From Aliivibrio sp. (GTDB taxonomy: Bacteria; Pseudomonadota; Gammaproteobacteria; Enterobacterales; Vibrionaceae): 49,795 bases of DNA. The stretch lies in the NCBI GenBank assembly GCA_016764915.1, contig JAESQY010000095.1:1-49795 (forward strand), given 5' to 3'. The notes under the pieces are model-generated. The model searched no databases. It was not told the DNA's origin and was given only the letters and a program-made list of their open reading frames with translations. Positions 18,917 through 27,200 of this stretch are shown here, piece after piece (within the stretch, counting starts at the first letter, position 1; the number at the start of each line of letters is the position of its first letter). A program made the position numbers and the translations under genes.

Positions 18917-19099
18917 GCTTTCCGTTTCATAGTTGATAAAGACGGCCCTATATTATCACAGCTTTGGAAATACTGATAAGGTAGCAAGTTGCGATCAGTA
19001 TGAAAAAATTGGCAATTAACTGCTTTGATGTGTTTATGTGATCTTGTTTTTATTAAGTGCGAAACGTAACATGGGGCTAATTGAATTTGGGAGAAAGAC

Positions 19100-19978
19100 A
19101 TGTTTTCTGGAAGCCTAGTTGCCGTAGTTACACCGTTTGATAAATATGGTGAAGTTGATCTACCAGGTATAAAAAAACTGGTGGATTATCATGTTGATGC
19201 AGGTACTGACGGCATCATTGCCGTTGGTACTACAGGGGAGTCAGCGACATTAAGTGTTGAAGAGCATGTGAAAGTAGTGTTGAAAACTTTAGAGTATGCA
19301 GATGGCCGAATACCCGTACTGGCTGGAACTGGATCTAATGCGACTCATGAAGCAGTAACCTTAAGTAAATTATTTAGGGATACTGGTGTTGCAGGCTGCT
19401 TGAGTGTGACTCCATACTACAATAAACCAACTCAAGAAGGGCTATTTCAACACTATAAAGCCATTTCTGAATCCACCGATGTTCCGCAAATTCTTTATAA
19501 TGTTCCTGGTCGTACCGCTGTTGATCTTCTGCCAGAAACCGTGGCTCGTTTGGCTGAGTTTGAGAATGTTGTCGCCATTAAAGATGCAACGGCTGACCTC
19601 TCAAGAGTGGCAATTACTCGTGAACTTTGTGGTGATTCTTTTATCCAACTCACTGGTGATGATGCAACTGCTCTCGATTTCATTCAAGCAGGAGGCAAAG
19701 GAGTGGTCTCTGTTACTGCTAATATTGCTGCTGCAGATATGGCTAGAATGATGAAGTTGGCTTTGGCTGGGCAAATTGATGAAGCGAGAATAATTAATAA
19801 AAGATTGATGACTCTACATACCAACCTGTTTGCAGAATCAAATCCCATTCCGGTGAAGTGGGCTGCGCATAAGTTAGGTTTGATTGATACTGGTGTCATC
19901 CGTTTACCCATGACTGAGTTGAGCCGAGAAGCTCAACCTATTGTTACACAAGCTCTTATCGATGCTGGTGTACTGTAA
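19100..19978 (+). CDS. dapA: 4-hydroxy-tetrahydrodipicolinate synthase
   Basis: DapA condenses pyruvate with aspartate semialdehyde, the committed step to diaminopimelate and lysine. The 292 residues equal the family length. Motifs are the substrate loop [10 protein letters not shown], the catalytic Tyr in [15 protein letters not shown], and the Schiff-base Lys in [17 protein letters not shown] ribosome site precedes the ATG at 19100. bamC follows after 13 bases and should be co-transcribed, as in E. coli dapA-bamC. Confidence 0.97.
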   Translation: MFSGSLVAVVTPFDKYGEVDLPGIKKLVDYHVDAGTDGIIAVGTTGESATLSVEEHVKVVLKTLEYADGRIPVLAGTGSNATHEAVTLSKLFRDTGVAGCLSVTPYYNKPTQEGLFQHYKAISESTDVPQILYNVPGRTAVDLLPETVARLAEFENVVAIKDATADLSRVAITRELCGDSFIQLTGDDATALDFIQAGGKGVVSVTANIAAADMARMMKLALAGQIDEARIINKRLMTLHTNLFAESNPIPVKWAAHKLGLIDTGVIRLPMTELSREAQPIVTQALIDAGVL

Positions 19979-19991
19979 TTTAGGATTTTAA

Positions 19992-21035
19992 ATGAATTTG
20001 AACAATCGGTTTGTCATTAGTGCTGTTGTTACTGTTATGTTAGCAGGCTGTGCTGGAAGTGCTGAAGAACGTAGACAAGCAAAACAAGACTTTAACTATT
20101 TAGAAACGGAACCATTAAAAGAGTGGAATCAACCTGAAGGAACGCAAAAAGAGCAATACCCCCAATACGCGATACCTAGCGGGCAGTTCAAAGGGGGCAT
20201 TGGCAGAGATGTTGATATTCGACCTCCGCAACAAATTTTGCAGTTGATTCCCGGTGCTCGAGCGGAGACTCAAAATGGAGATGTGACACTCTGGTTGGCT
20301 CGTGAAGAGAATTTAGATCGTGTTTGGCAGACCATCCTTACCATGATTGAAGAGAGAAACGTCCCTATTCGAACCCAAACAGATTCTCGCATTGATACGG
20401 ATTGGTTTACTTGGGTATCAGCGGATGAAGAGAAATTACTGCGCAGCCGTTCATCTATAGACAAAGTGAATCAGGGATCGCGTTATGGTTTTCGTGTGTC
20501 TCAAATTGATTGGGAGGAAGATGGTAAAAATGTACCAGTAACCGCAGCTAATAAAGAGCGATATAACACGTTAATGGTTAATTTAATTACCTCAGCTTAT
20601 GATCAAGAGTTACGTGAAGAGGCAAGGATACGCGCGGAAGAGTTAGTGAAACAGATCCATATTAGTATGGGGCAAGACCGAAGTGGGCTACCAATTATTA
20701 TTGCTCGTGCGCCATATAATGTCGTTTGGCAGCGTTTGCCTGAGTTGCTACCAGCTCTCGGTCTGACACTAGAAGAGAAGAACCGCTCTCAAGGAACTAT
20801 GAAGGTAAAATATAAAGCGCCTGATGATGAGTTCTGGGAAAGTATTGGTACTAAGCCGATCTCTTTTGAAAGAAACAGCTATAACCTTCAATTGGGGGAT
20901 TTAGGCAATAGAACATCTCTTAATATTACAGATGGAACGGGTAAACCTGTGAACGAGGAAGTACTAGAAAGTATCGTGCCTGTATTAGCCGCGGTCATCG
21001 AACAGTCGAATAATGGTTCTTCAACAGTGGAGTAA
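19992..21035 (+). CDS. bamC: Outer membrane protein assembly factor BamC (lipoprotein)
   Basis: BamC (NlpB) is a lipoprotein subunit of the BAM complex, which folds beta-barrels into the outer membrane. The 347-residue precursor has a signal peptide with lipobox LAGC, so the mature N-terminal Cys is near residue 20. An unstructured BamD-binding segment follows (NYLETEPLKEWNQP), then two helix-grip domains (roughly residues 95-215 and 225-345). It lies just downstream of dapA and ends before a bidirectional terminator. Confidence 0.94.
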   Translation: MNLNNRFVISAVVTVMLAGCAGSAEERRQAKQDFNYLETEPLKEWNQPEGTQKEQYPQYAIPSGQFKGGIGRDVDIRPPQQILQLIPGARAETQNGDVTLWLAREENLDRVWQTILTMIEERNVPIRTQTDSRIDTDWFTWVSADEEKLLRSRSSIDKVNQGSRYGFRVSQIDWEEDGKNVPVTAANKERYNTLMVNLITSAYDQELREEARIRAEELVKQIHISMGQDRSGLPIIIARAPYNVVWQRLPELLPALGLTLEEKNRSQGTMKVKYKAPDDEFWESIGTKPISFERNSYNLQLGDLGNRTSLNITDGTGKPVNEEVLESIVPVLAAVIEQSNNGSSTVE

Positions 21036-21052
21036 CAAACCAATTAACACCG

Positions 21053-21085
21053 AAAAATGGCGTCTAAATTAGACGCCATTTTTTA
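21053..21085. terminator. Bidirectional terminator after bamC
   Basis: AAAAATGGCGTCT pairs with AGACGCCATTTTT across an AAATT loop. It sits between convergent bamC and the DUF2897 gene and slightly overlaps the latter's stop. Confidence 0.88.
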
Positions 21086-21271
21086 TTGTTCATAATCAGT
21101 GGATGGTGGGGGTTTCTGTTCCGTACTTTCTTGAGGAACATATTTTTTTTTGTAACCTTTAATGTGTCGACCTACGTTCAATTTGTCGGCATAACGAAAT
21201 GCGGCAATGTTGCCAAACACAAAAGCAAAAACAATTATTAAGATAACCCAAAAATTAGTGAGAAAGTCCAT
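21083..21271 (-). CDS. DUF2897 family small membrane protein
   Basis: A 62-residue protein with one N-terminal membrane helix (WVILIIVFAFVFGNIAAF), then a basic segment (HIKGYKKKYVP) and a polar Pro-rich tail. Length, helix position and the following ADKLNVG pattern fit DUF2897, found in Vibrio and related genera. E. coli has the small protein YpfN near dapE, and this may be its positional counterpart. Function is unknown. It lies 9 bases downstream of the M15 peptidase gene and is probably the last gene of the yffB-dapE-M15-DUF2897 run. Confidence 0.75.
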   Translation of the reverse strand: MDFLTNFWVILIIVFAFVFGNIAAFRYADKLNVGRHIKGYKKKYVPQESTEQKPPPSTDYEQ

Positions 21272-21280
21272 ATAGCCCTC

Positions 21281-21970
21281 CTATCGATGACAGATATTGG
21301 TCACATATTGATTATAGAGCCTTTCCAGTTCAGATAATACCGTCGCTTTTCCTTCGATGTTACTGGATAAAATCGTAGACTTTAGCTGCTCTAAAGAGAG
21401 CTGTTTGATGAATACCTCACTGAGGGCGAAGTAACTGATATGCCACGGCTCTTGTGCTACACCTTGTTGATAGTGATGATAAGGAAGGAAGAAACCCAAA
21501 TGATCTATCTGTTCGGTTAGCCATGAACTGAACTCAGCTTGATGTCCAGTTTGATACTCCCATGGTTCCAGTTGTAGTGAAACGCCGTCGGGAATCATAT
21601 TTCCAGCATAGACATCGAGATCTGTTCCCCAGTGATGTCGGCTTGCTCCAGGTAATGCTGACCACCGCATGATGGCATCAACTTTCTCAATGTCAGAGAG
21701 CGTACTTATCTCAATCGGTTGGCTTTGAGCATCCAAAATAGGAGCGGCGCCAGAGAATTTATTATTCCAAATCTGTTTCTGTCGCTCAAAATCTCTAAAG
21801 CTACTGGCAATCATCAGATCAAATCCAGCTTGCTTTGCCGCCGCTTTAAGGGCAAAAAAAGGAGTATGAACTTGTGTATGCAGCCATCTTGAAGGGATGT
21901 TGCAAAGGGGGGTTAAGTGGCCTTTATCTTGGCCACTTAGTTGCGCTGAAGTTATTAACTTTTTTGTCAT
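21281..21970 (-). CDS. M15 family metallopeptidase (D-Ala-D-Ala carboxypeptidase-like)
   Basis: A 229-residue VanY-like M15B peptidase. The zinc-site signature SxHxxGxxxD is present as [12 protein letters not shown], and the third ligand His is in EPWHISY about 65 residues later. The conserved [17 protein letters not shown] upstream is also typical. The family trims the D-Ala-D-Ala end of peptidoglycan stems. No clear signal peptide is visible, so its location is uncertain. Its ATG overlaps the dapE stop by 4 bases, indicating translational coupling. Confidence 0.88.
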   Translation of the reverse strand: MTKKLITSAQLSGQDKGHLTPLCNIPSRWLHTQVHTPFFALKAAAKQAGFDLMIASSFRDFERQKQIWNNKFSGAAPILDAQSQPIEISTLSDIEKVDAIMRWSALPGASRHHWGTDLDVYAGNMIPDGVSLQLEPWEYQTGHQAEFSSWLTEQIDHLGFFLPYHHYQQGVAQEPWHISYFALSEVFIKQLSLEQLKSTILSSNIEGKATVLSELERLYNQYVTNICHR

Positions 21971-23100
21971 GCAAACAGATTATCAAGTACTTTCTGATAC
22001 ATATCAGTGAGCCTTTCCAGATCTTGTACTTTAACGCACTCATTTACTTTATGGATGGTGGCATTGACTGGGCCTAATTCAATCACTTGCGCGCCCATTT
22101 GAGCAATAAATCGACCATCTGATGTGCCCCCTGTGGTTAGCAGCTCTGGTCTGTGTTTGTTCACAGAATCAACAGCGTTAACCACCGCGGTGAGTAGATC
22201 GCCAGTATCGGTTAAAAATGGCAATCCGCTAAGCGTCCAGTCAACCTTATATTTAAGGTGGTGCGCGTCTAAAATTGAGTAGATACGCTTTTTAATCTCA
22301 TCAGGAGTCACTTCTGTTGAGAAGCGCAGGTTGAACTGAACATGAAATTCTCCTGGAATGACGTTAGTAGCACCAGTGCCTGCCGACAGATTGGGGATTT
22401 GGAAACTGGTGGGCGGAAAAAATTCGTTGCCGTTATCCCAAGTTGTTTCTGTTAACTCTGCAATTGCTCGCAATGATTGATGAATAGGGTTGTTGGCTAG
22501 TTGCGGGTAAGCAACATGACCTTGAATGCCTTGAATGATTAAATCACCCGTTATCGAGCCTCTGCGACCATTTTTTACGACATCACCGACAGCATAAGTG
22601 CTTGAAGGCTCGCCGACTATACACATGTCTATTAGCTCATTACGTTCGGTTAGGGCATCCACCACACGTGTAGTACCATTTATAAATGGTCCCTCTTCAT
22701 CTGAGGTAATTAAAAAAGCGATAGAGCCTTTATGGTTCGGGTGCTCTGCAATAAATCGTTCCACAGCAACAATCATGCAGGCTAAAGAGCCTTTCATGTC
22801 TGCAGCGCCACGAGCGTAGAGGTAATCATCGATAATAGTGGGTTCAAAAGGTGGTGTTTTCCACTGTTTGATATCTCCGGCAGGTACAACATCAGTGTGA
22901 CCTGCAAAAGCGAACAGTGGCGCTTGTGTCCCACGTCTGGCCCAGAAATTAGTGGTATCTTCGAAAACCATCTCTTCAATGGTGAATCCTAGAGCTTTTA
23001 AACGTTGAATCATGAGCTCTTGGCAACCGGCATCAATTGGAGTAACTGACTGGCGTTGCAGAAGATCGATGGCGAGATCGAGTACAGGGCTATCTGACAT
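21967..23100 (-). CDS. dapE: Succinyl-diaminopimelate desuccinylase
   Basis: DapE hydrolyses N-succinyl-LL-DAP to LL-DAP and succinate, the succinylase branch of lysine and peptidoglycan precursor synthesis. The 377-residue di-zinc M20 enzyme matches E. coli DapE (375). Metal and catalytic motifs are [22 protein letters not shown]-like [10 protein letters not shown], the catalytic Glu pair in [11 protein letters not shown], and [11 protein letters not shown]. yffB lies 36 bases upstream on the same strand and the M15 gene overlaps the 3' end. Confidence 0.97.
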   Translation of the reverse strand: MSDSPVLDLAIDLLQRQSVTPIDAGCQELMIQRLKALGFTIEEMVFEDTTNFWARRGTQAPLFAFAGHTDVVPAGDIKQWKTPPFEPTIIDDYLYARGAADMKGSLACMIVAVERFIAEHPNHKGSIAFLITSDEEGPFINGTTRVVDALTERNELIDMCIVGEPSSTYAVGDVVKNGRRGSITGDLIIQGIQGHVAYPQLANNPIHQSLRAIAELTETTWDNGNEFFPPTSFQIPNLSAGTGATNVIPGEFHVQFNLRFSTEVTPDEIKKRIYSILDAHHLKYKVDWTLSGLPFLTDTGDLLTAVVNAVDSVNKHRPELLTTGGTSDGRFIAQMGAQVIELGPVNATIHKVNECVKVQDLERLTDMYQKVLDNLFA

Positions 23101-23136
23101 AAAGCGAAAAATCCTTTTCTAAAATTTGTTGGGTTG

Positions 23137-23484
23137 TTAGCTAAAAATTTCTTGATATTGAGCGGGTTTAAATCCAAGAAAGTACTGGTCATTATGAATT
23201 AATAATGGGCGTTTAATCATGGCTGGGCTTGCAATAAATAAAGCAATGGCCGTGTCATCATTTAGGCTCTGTTTTTGCTCGTCACTCAACTGTCGATAAG
23301 TCGTACCGCGCTTATTTATGACCGCATCTAAACCTAACTCTGAGATAAATGTCCGTATCATCTCTTCGTTGATACCATCCACTCTGTAGTCATGAAAAGA
23401 AAAATCAATATTTTCGTTCTCTAGCCACTTTCGTGCTTTTTTGATGGTATCGCAATTTTTGATTCCTAACATCGTTGTAGACAT
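23137..23484 (-). CDS. yffB: ArsC/Spx-family reductase YffB
   Basis: A 115-residue ArsC-like thioredoxin-fold protein. A single Cys lies in GIKNCDTIKKARKWL near the N-terminus, and the conserved KRPLLIHND occurs near the C-terminus. This matches YffB, located immediately upstream of dapE in E. coli. YffB-type proteins are thought to be glutathione-dependent thiol reductases rather than arsenate reductases. Only one Cys is visible in the active-site region. It is the first gene of the dapE run. Confidence 0.88.
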   Translation of the reverse strand: MSTTMLGIKNCDTIKKARKWLENENIDFSFHDYRVDGINEEMIRTFISELGLDAVINKRGTTYRQLSDEQKQSLNDDTAIALFIASPAMIKRPLLIHNDQYFLGFKPAQYQEIFS

Positions 23485-23801
23485 GAATGTGACCTATGTG
23501 AAAATGTATGAGATACGTTAATATCTGTAAAGTGAGGTCTATTTATAGCGAGATTTGATCAGTGATACCAGCATAAAATGAATATTATCCATTATTGCAA
23601 GTGTAGGCATTTCCAAGAAGGGTAACAGAGGTACTGAAATAGAAGGGTTCAAAAATAACAATGGTGTCAGCGCCAGCGGTATATGCGGTCAAAATAAACT
23701 TGTACAGAGTGAGAACCTTCAAGTGGCGGTGCTAAGTTGGATGCTTCAAACGTAGAGCATCCGAACATAAGCAGAGATGTTATTAGCACACTGCTGAAAC
23801 A
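23485..23801. other. 317-bp spacer between narP and yffB with a nested inverted repeat
   Basis: No supportable gene is seen. At 23729-23789 two inverted repeats are nested: outer arms GTGCTAA/TTAGCAC and inner arms GGATGCT (23739-23745)/AGCATCC (23756-23762). The inner hairpin may end narP transcription, but no T-run follows on the minus strand. The remainder presumably holds the yffB promoter. Confidence 0.45.
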
Positions 23802-24419
23802 TTACGCTTGCGACTCTAGATAGAGCAGTGTTGCCGCAACTCGCGACTGAACTTTCAGCTTTTTGAGTAGACTTTTCATGTGAACTTTAACGGTTGCTTC
23901 AGAGATAAACAGTCGGTCCGCGATCTGTCTATTTCGAAAACCTTTAGAGACTTCTTGAAGAATTTCTGTTTCACGTTTAGTGAGTGATGCGAGTAAATCA
24001 TCCATTTCAGTGGTTTGATGTAAGTACTCTTTTAACTGCTTTGAAAATACTGAACTGCCTTGCATCGCATCTTTAAGCAGTGTAATTAAATCATCAGGAT
24101 CCGTATCTTTTAAAAGGTAACCATCAGCACCCGCTTCGATTAAGGTTTTCACATCTTGTCGACTGTCTGAGACTGTTAAGATAATGATTGTTGCCGTAAT
24201 GTCTAACTTTCTCAAGGCATTGAGAGTGTCTAAACCGGACATTCCTTTCATATTTAAGTCAAGAAGAACGAGATCAGGCTCCTCTTGTTGAATGAGTGCA
24301 ACGGCATCTGCGCCATTGCTTGCTTCTCCAACCAGTGAAAACTCGGGTTCATAGGACAGCAGTTGACCAATCCCTCTTCTCATCAGCGGGTGATCATCAA
24401 CAATGACTACATTCCACAT
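23802..24419 (-). CDS. narP: Nitrate/nitrite response regulator NarP
   Basis: A LuxR/NarL-type response regulator of 205 residues. The receiver domain (residues 1-120) has the acidic pair VDDHPL, the phospho-acceptor Asp in LVLLDLNMKGMSG (about residue 53), and the signalling Lys in GYLLKDTDPDDL. The C-terminal HTH (about 140-200) reads LTKRETEILQEVSKGFRNRQIADRL then EATVKVHMKSLL, here with intervening residues. It follows narQ by 15 bases, so kinase and regulator form an operon. It is divergent from napF, its expected target. I call it NarP rather than NarL because it sits next to nap. Confidence 0.92.
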   Translation of the reverse strand: MWNVVIVDDHPLMRRGIGQLLSYEPEFSLVGEASNGADAVALIQQEEPDLVLLDLNMKGMSGLDTLNALRKLDITATIIILTVSDSRQDVKTLIEAGADGYLLKDTDPDDLITLLKDAMQGSSVFSKQLKEYLHQTTEMDDLLASLTKRETEILQEVSKGFRNRQIADRLFISEATVKVHMKSLLKKLKVQSRVAATLLYLESQA

Positions 24420-24434
24420 TGTTACTTCTCCTAG

Positions 24435-26135
24435 TTATTGATTATTTAAAGGGAAAATCAAGCTTATTTGACAGCCTAAATGGGGCTCGGATTTAATAGA
24501 TATTACCCCATTTATTCTACTGGCTCTCTCTTGCATGATGGATAAACCGTAATGATTCGTTTTGCTGATGCTAGAGTCAAATCCACAGCCGTTGTCGGAA
24601 ATGGTAATGTGGCCGTTATTATCAATTTGTTCACTTTTTATCGAGATTTCAGTCGCTGCTGAATGCTTAATAGCGTTTAAAACACCTTCCCTGATTAACT
24701 GTAACAGATGTACGTGATGGTGTGCATCTAATGGTATAGAAGATAGGCTGTTATTTACTGAAATTGAGGCATTACTCTGCTTTGTTAAAGGCTTTAGCAT
24801 CTCTTCAAGGGCATCATTAAAGTTGGTTTCTTTAATGGTTAAGCGGAAAGTACTGAGCAGCTCTCTAAGCTCTAGATAGGCACTTTTCAACCCCTCATCA
24901 AGCTCGATTAAGGTGGCATTAGTCTCTTCTGCATTAGGACAATCACACTGACCAATTTGGCGTTTTAACAACGTAGTTTGAATCTTTAAGTAAGAGAGGG
25001 CTTGCGCAAGTGAGTCGTGCAGCTCCCTAGCAATCGTGGCACGTTCATCCATCAGTAGCAGCTGCTGAGCCTGCTTTTGTGACTGGTTATAATAGAGACC
25101 TCGGCTGAGAATATTCACCACGTTGAGAATTAGATTTTGATCTGGACAAGGCAGTTCATATTGCCACGCAAGGTAACCTAATGTTTCACCATCTAAGATC
25201 AGTGCTTCTTTGTGCCAGTCTTGCGATAGAGGTTCGCCAGCATTGATTTCCCAGATAGCACCATTGTCCTCTTCTACCGTGAGTTTTACGGCTACTAACC
25301 CTTCCGTTTTAACGAGAGTATCAAGCATTATTTGAAAGTTATCCTGACTTAATTCTGATTCAGAAAGCTGTTGTGAGCATAGATAAAGTACTTGTAATGA
25401 GCTATTGGCTTGACTTACTTTTCGAGTTTTGTTTTCAACTGTCTGTTCTAAATTATGGTAGCTATCCCCTAGCTCTTTTGCCATTCGATTAAACGTATGG
25501 CCAAGGCGCGCAATTTCATTATCGCCTGATATGTCGACCATTAAGTTAAAGTTACCCTGTTTCATCTCTTTGCTTGCGGCAACCAGTTGATTGAGAGGAT
25601 AAACAATCTTTTTTTGAGTAAAACGAATAATGAAAAGCGTTGCAATAAAAATCAACCCCAATCCTGCCCCGCCCACCAAAGAGAGTATTTTTAATTTGTT
25701 TTCAGAGAGCTGTTGCAACTGAAATACAAAAAGATCGATCTCTTCAACAAATTTAGAGACATCTTGAAGATACGCCTGTTTATGTTTACTTTTCAGCAGC
25801 GGTTCTAGTATCGACCAGCGGTGTAAAATGTGGTGATATTGAATTTCAATGTGATCTGGGACCAGCATGTTTTCAACCGAGGTGAGGGAGGGGGATTCTA
25901 GTGATTTTGCAAACTGCTTTAAGTGCTGCTCGAGCAACGGAGATTGTGTTTCTATATCAAGAGCTAATCGATAGCTCTGCATTCTTAATGAGCCGGATAC
26001 ATTTACCGTCGCGGCATCTTTTAAACTAGAAGAAAGAGTAAGAAGAGCTACACTTGTAGTCGTGAAAGAGAGGATTAGAATCAGAATCATAACTCTTGCG
26101 ACTGTACTGGTGACGGTAGTATTAGCGTTAGGCAA
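24435..26135 (-). CDS. narQ: Nitrate/nitrite sensor histidine kinase NarQ
   Basis: A 566-residue membrane sensor kinase, the same length as E. coli NarQ. Membrane helix 1 lies near residues 12-35. The nitrate-binding P-box follows (GSLRMQSYRLAL, about residues 43-54). Helix 2 (about 145-168) leads to a HAMP domain and a GAF-like signalling region. The HisKA_3 dimerisation helix has phospho-His in TIARELHDSLAQALSYLK, and the ATPase domain has IREGVLNAIKHS and ISDNGCGFD. It autophosphorylates in response to periplasmic nitrate or nitrite and passes phosphate to NarP. Confidence 0.95.
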   Translation of the reverse strand: MPNANTTVTSTVARVMILILILSFTTTSVALLTLSSSLKDAATVNVSGSLRMQSYRLALDIETQSPLLEQHLKQFAKSLESPSLTSVENMLVPDHIEIQYHHILHRWSILEPLLKSKHKQAYLQDVSKFVEEIDLFVFQLQQLSENKLKILSLVGGAGLGLIFIATLFIIRFTQKKIVYPLNQLVAASKEMKQGNFNLMVDISGDNEIARLGHTFNRMAKELGDSYHNLEQTVENKTRKVSQANSSLQVLYLCSQQLSESELSQDNFQIMLDTLVKTEGLVAVKLTVEEDNGAIWEINAGEPLSQDWHKEALILDGETLGYLAWQYELPCPDQNLILNVVNILSRGLYYNQSQKQAQQLLLMDERATIARELHDSLAQALSYLKIQTTLLKRQIGQCDCPNAEETNATLIELDEGLKSAYLELRELLSTFRLTIKETNFNDALEEMLKPLTKQSNASISVNNSLSSIPLDAHHHVHLLQLIREGVLNAIKHSAATEISIKSEQIDNNGHITISDNGCGFDSSISKTNHYGLSIMQERASRINGVISIKSEPHLGCQISLIFPLNNQ

Positions 26136-26166
26136 TGTTCACACTCTGGTAATTAAAATAGTGAAC

Positions 26167-26180
26167 TTGAAATATATCAA
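26167..26180. promoter_or_regulatory. FNR-box-like site between narQ and napF
   Basis: TTGAAATATATCAA matches the FNR consensus TTGAT-N4-ATCAA at 9 of the 10 specified positions. It lies 32 bases upstream of the narQ start and about 200 bases upstream of napF. It could provide oxygen control of narQP directly, or of nap from a distance. No obvious NarP 7-2-7 heptamer pair was found by eye. Confidence 0.5.
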
Positions 26181-26380
26181 AGAGAAGAGAACAATTGTTA
26201 AATTTGTGAGTAGGGATGGTTTGAAAATTGATCCAAAACAATAATCAACTTGAATAACACTAAGTGGTTATATCGTCAAAGATACGATCTTTTAAAATTA
26301 CTAGGTAACTCTTAAGTATTGTATTGTAAAGGTTAATTTGTTGTTAATTACACGTTAATTAACCAGTATTTGGAGTGGCA

Positions 26381-26863
26381 GTGGTCGATTTATCAAAGAG
26401 ACGTCTGTTTAGGCGTTCATCAGAAAAGGGTATTGATACTCAACAGCGAATGCCTTGGATACATAATCAAGCTCAATTTACCGATGATTGTACTCGATGT
26501 GGAAAGTGTTTAGATATCTGCGAAACAAACATCATTATTAAAGGAGATGGCGGTTTTCCTGCCATAGATTTTACCAAAGGTGAATGTACGTTTTGTAAAA
26601 AATGCAGTGATGTATGTCCCGAAGCATTATTTGACCTCGATGTAGCCCCTGTGTGGCTGCATAAAGTGACAATTAATAGTGATTGCTTAGCAACAAAATC
26701 AGTTGAGTGTCGCAGTTGTTCAGAACTCTGCGAGCCAATGGCAATAAAGTTTCAATTAACCATCGGAAATGTAGCTCAACCAAGATTGGATTTAGATAAA
26801 TGCACCGGATGTGGAGCTTGCGTCGCAATATGCCCAGTTTCTGCAATATCGATGAAATTATAA
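26381..26863 (+). CDS. napF: Ferredoxin-type protein NapF
   Basis: A cytoplasmic iron-sulfur protein that helps mature NapA before Tat export. The 160 residues contain three classical [4Fe-4S] motifs: CTRCGKCLDICET, CTFCKKCSDVCPEA and CTGCGACVAICPVS. The conserved VECRSCSELCEPMAI lies between the second and third. I chose the GTG at 26381 because GGAG ends 5 bases upstream; a GTG two codons earlier overlaps the ribosome site. It is the first gene of napFDABC. Confidence 0.93.
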   Translation: MVDLSKRRLFRRSSEKGIDTQQRMPWIHNQAQFTDDCTRCGKCLDICETNIIIKGDGGFPAIDFTKGECTFCKKCSDVCPEALFDLDVAPVWLHKVTINSDCLATKSVECRSCSELCEPMAIKFQLTIGNVAQPRLDLDKCTGCGACVAICPVSAISMKL

Positions 26864-26891
26864 ATAATAAGTAACAAAAGAGAGTGAAGTC

Positions 26892-27200
26892 GTGCCGAAA
26901 TCTAACAACGAGCAGATATTTGATAATTTACCGAATAACGAGGTGCATATTTCTAGCCTAATCATTCACGTAAAACCTGAATACTTAGAAAGCACAAAAA
27001 AAAGAATTTTAGAGTTACCCAACACAGAAATCTACGGTGAGAGCAAAGAGGGCAAGATCATTGTTGTCCTTGAAACGGAAAACCAAGGGTTTATTACAGA
27101 TTCAATCGATAAAATTAATAATTTTGACAGTGTATTAAGCACTGCGTTGGTATTTCACCAAATTGAACACTTTGATTCGCAATGTGAGGATGAATCATGA
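26892..27200 (+). CDS. napD: NapA signal-peptide chaperone NapD
   Basis: NapD binds the Tat signal peptide of NapA and delays export until the Mo cofactor is inserted. The 102-residue protein has the NapD core [23 protein letters not shown], broken here by no gaps, and the later [10 protein letters not shown]. Start is GTG at 26892 with GAGTGAAG upstream. The 3' end overlaps the napA start by 4 bases, consistent with coupled synthesis of chaperone and client. Confidence 0.92.
   Translation: MPKSNNEQIFDNLPNNEVHISSLIIHVKPEYLESTKKRILELPNTEIYGESKEGKIIVVLETENQGFITDSIDKINNFDSVLSTALVFHQIEHFDSQCEDES

Noticed and set aside
26228-26248. TTGAT ... ATCAA as an FNR site
   Set aside because: The half-sites are separated by 11 bases instead of 4, so the geometry is wrong for FNR.
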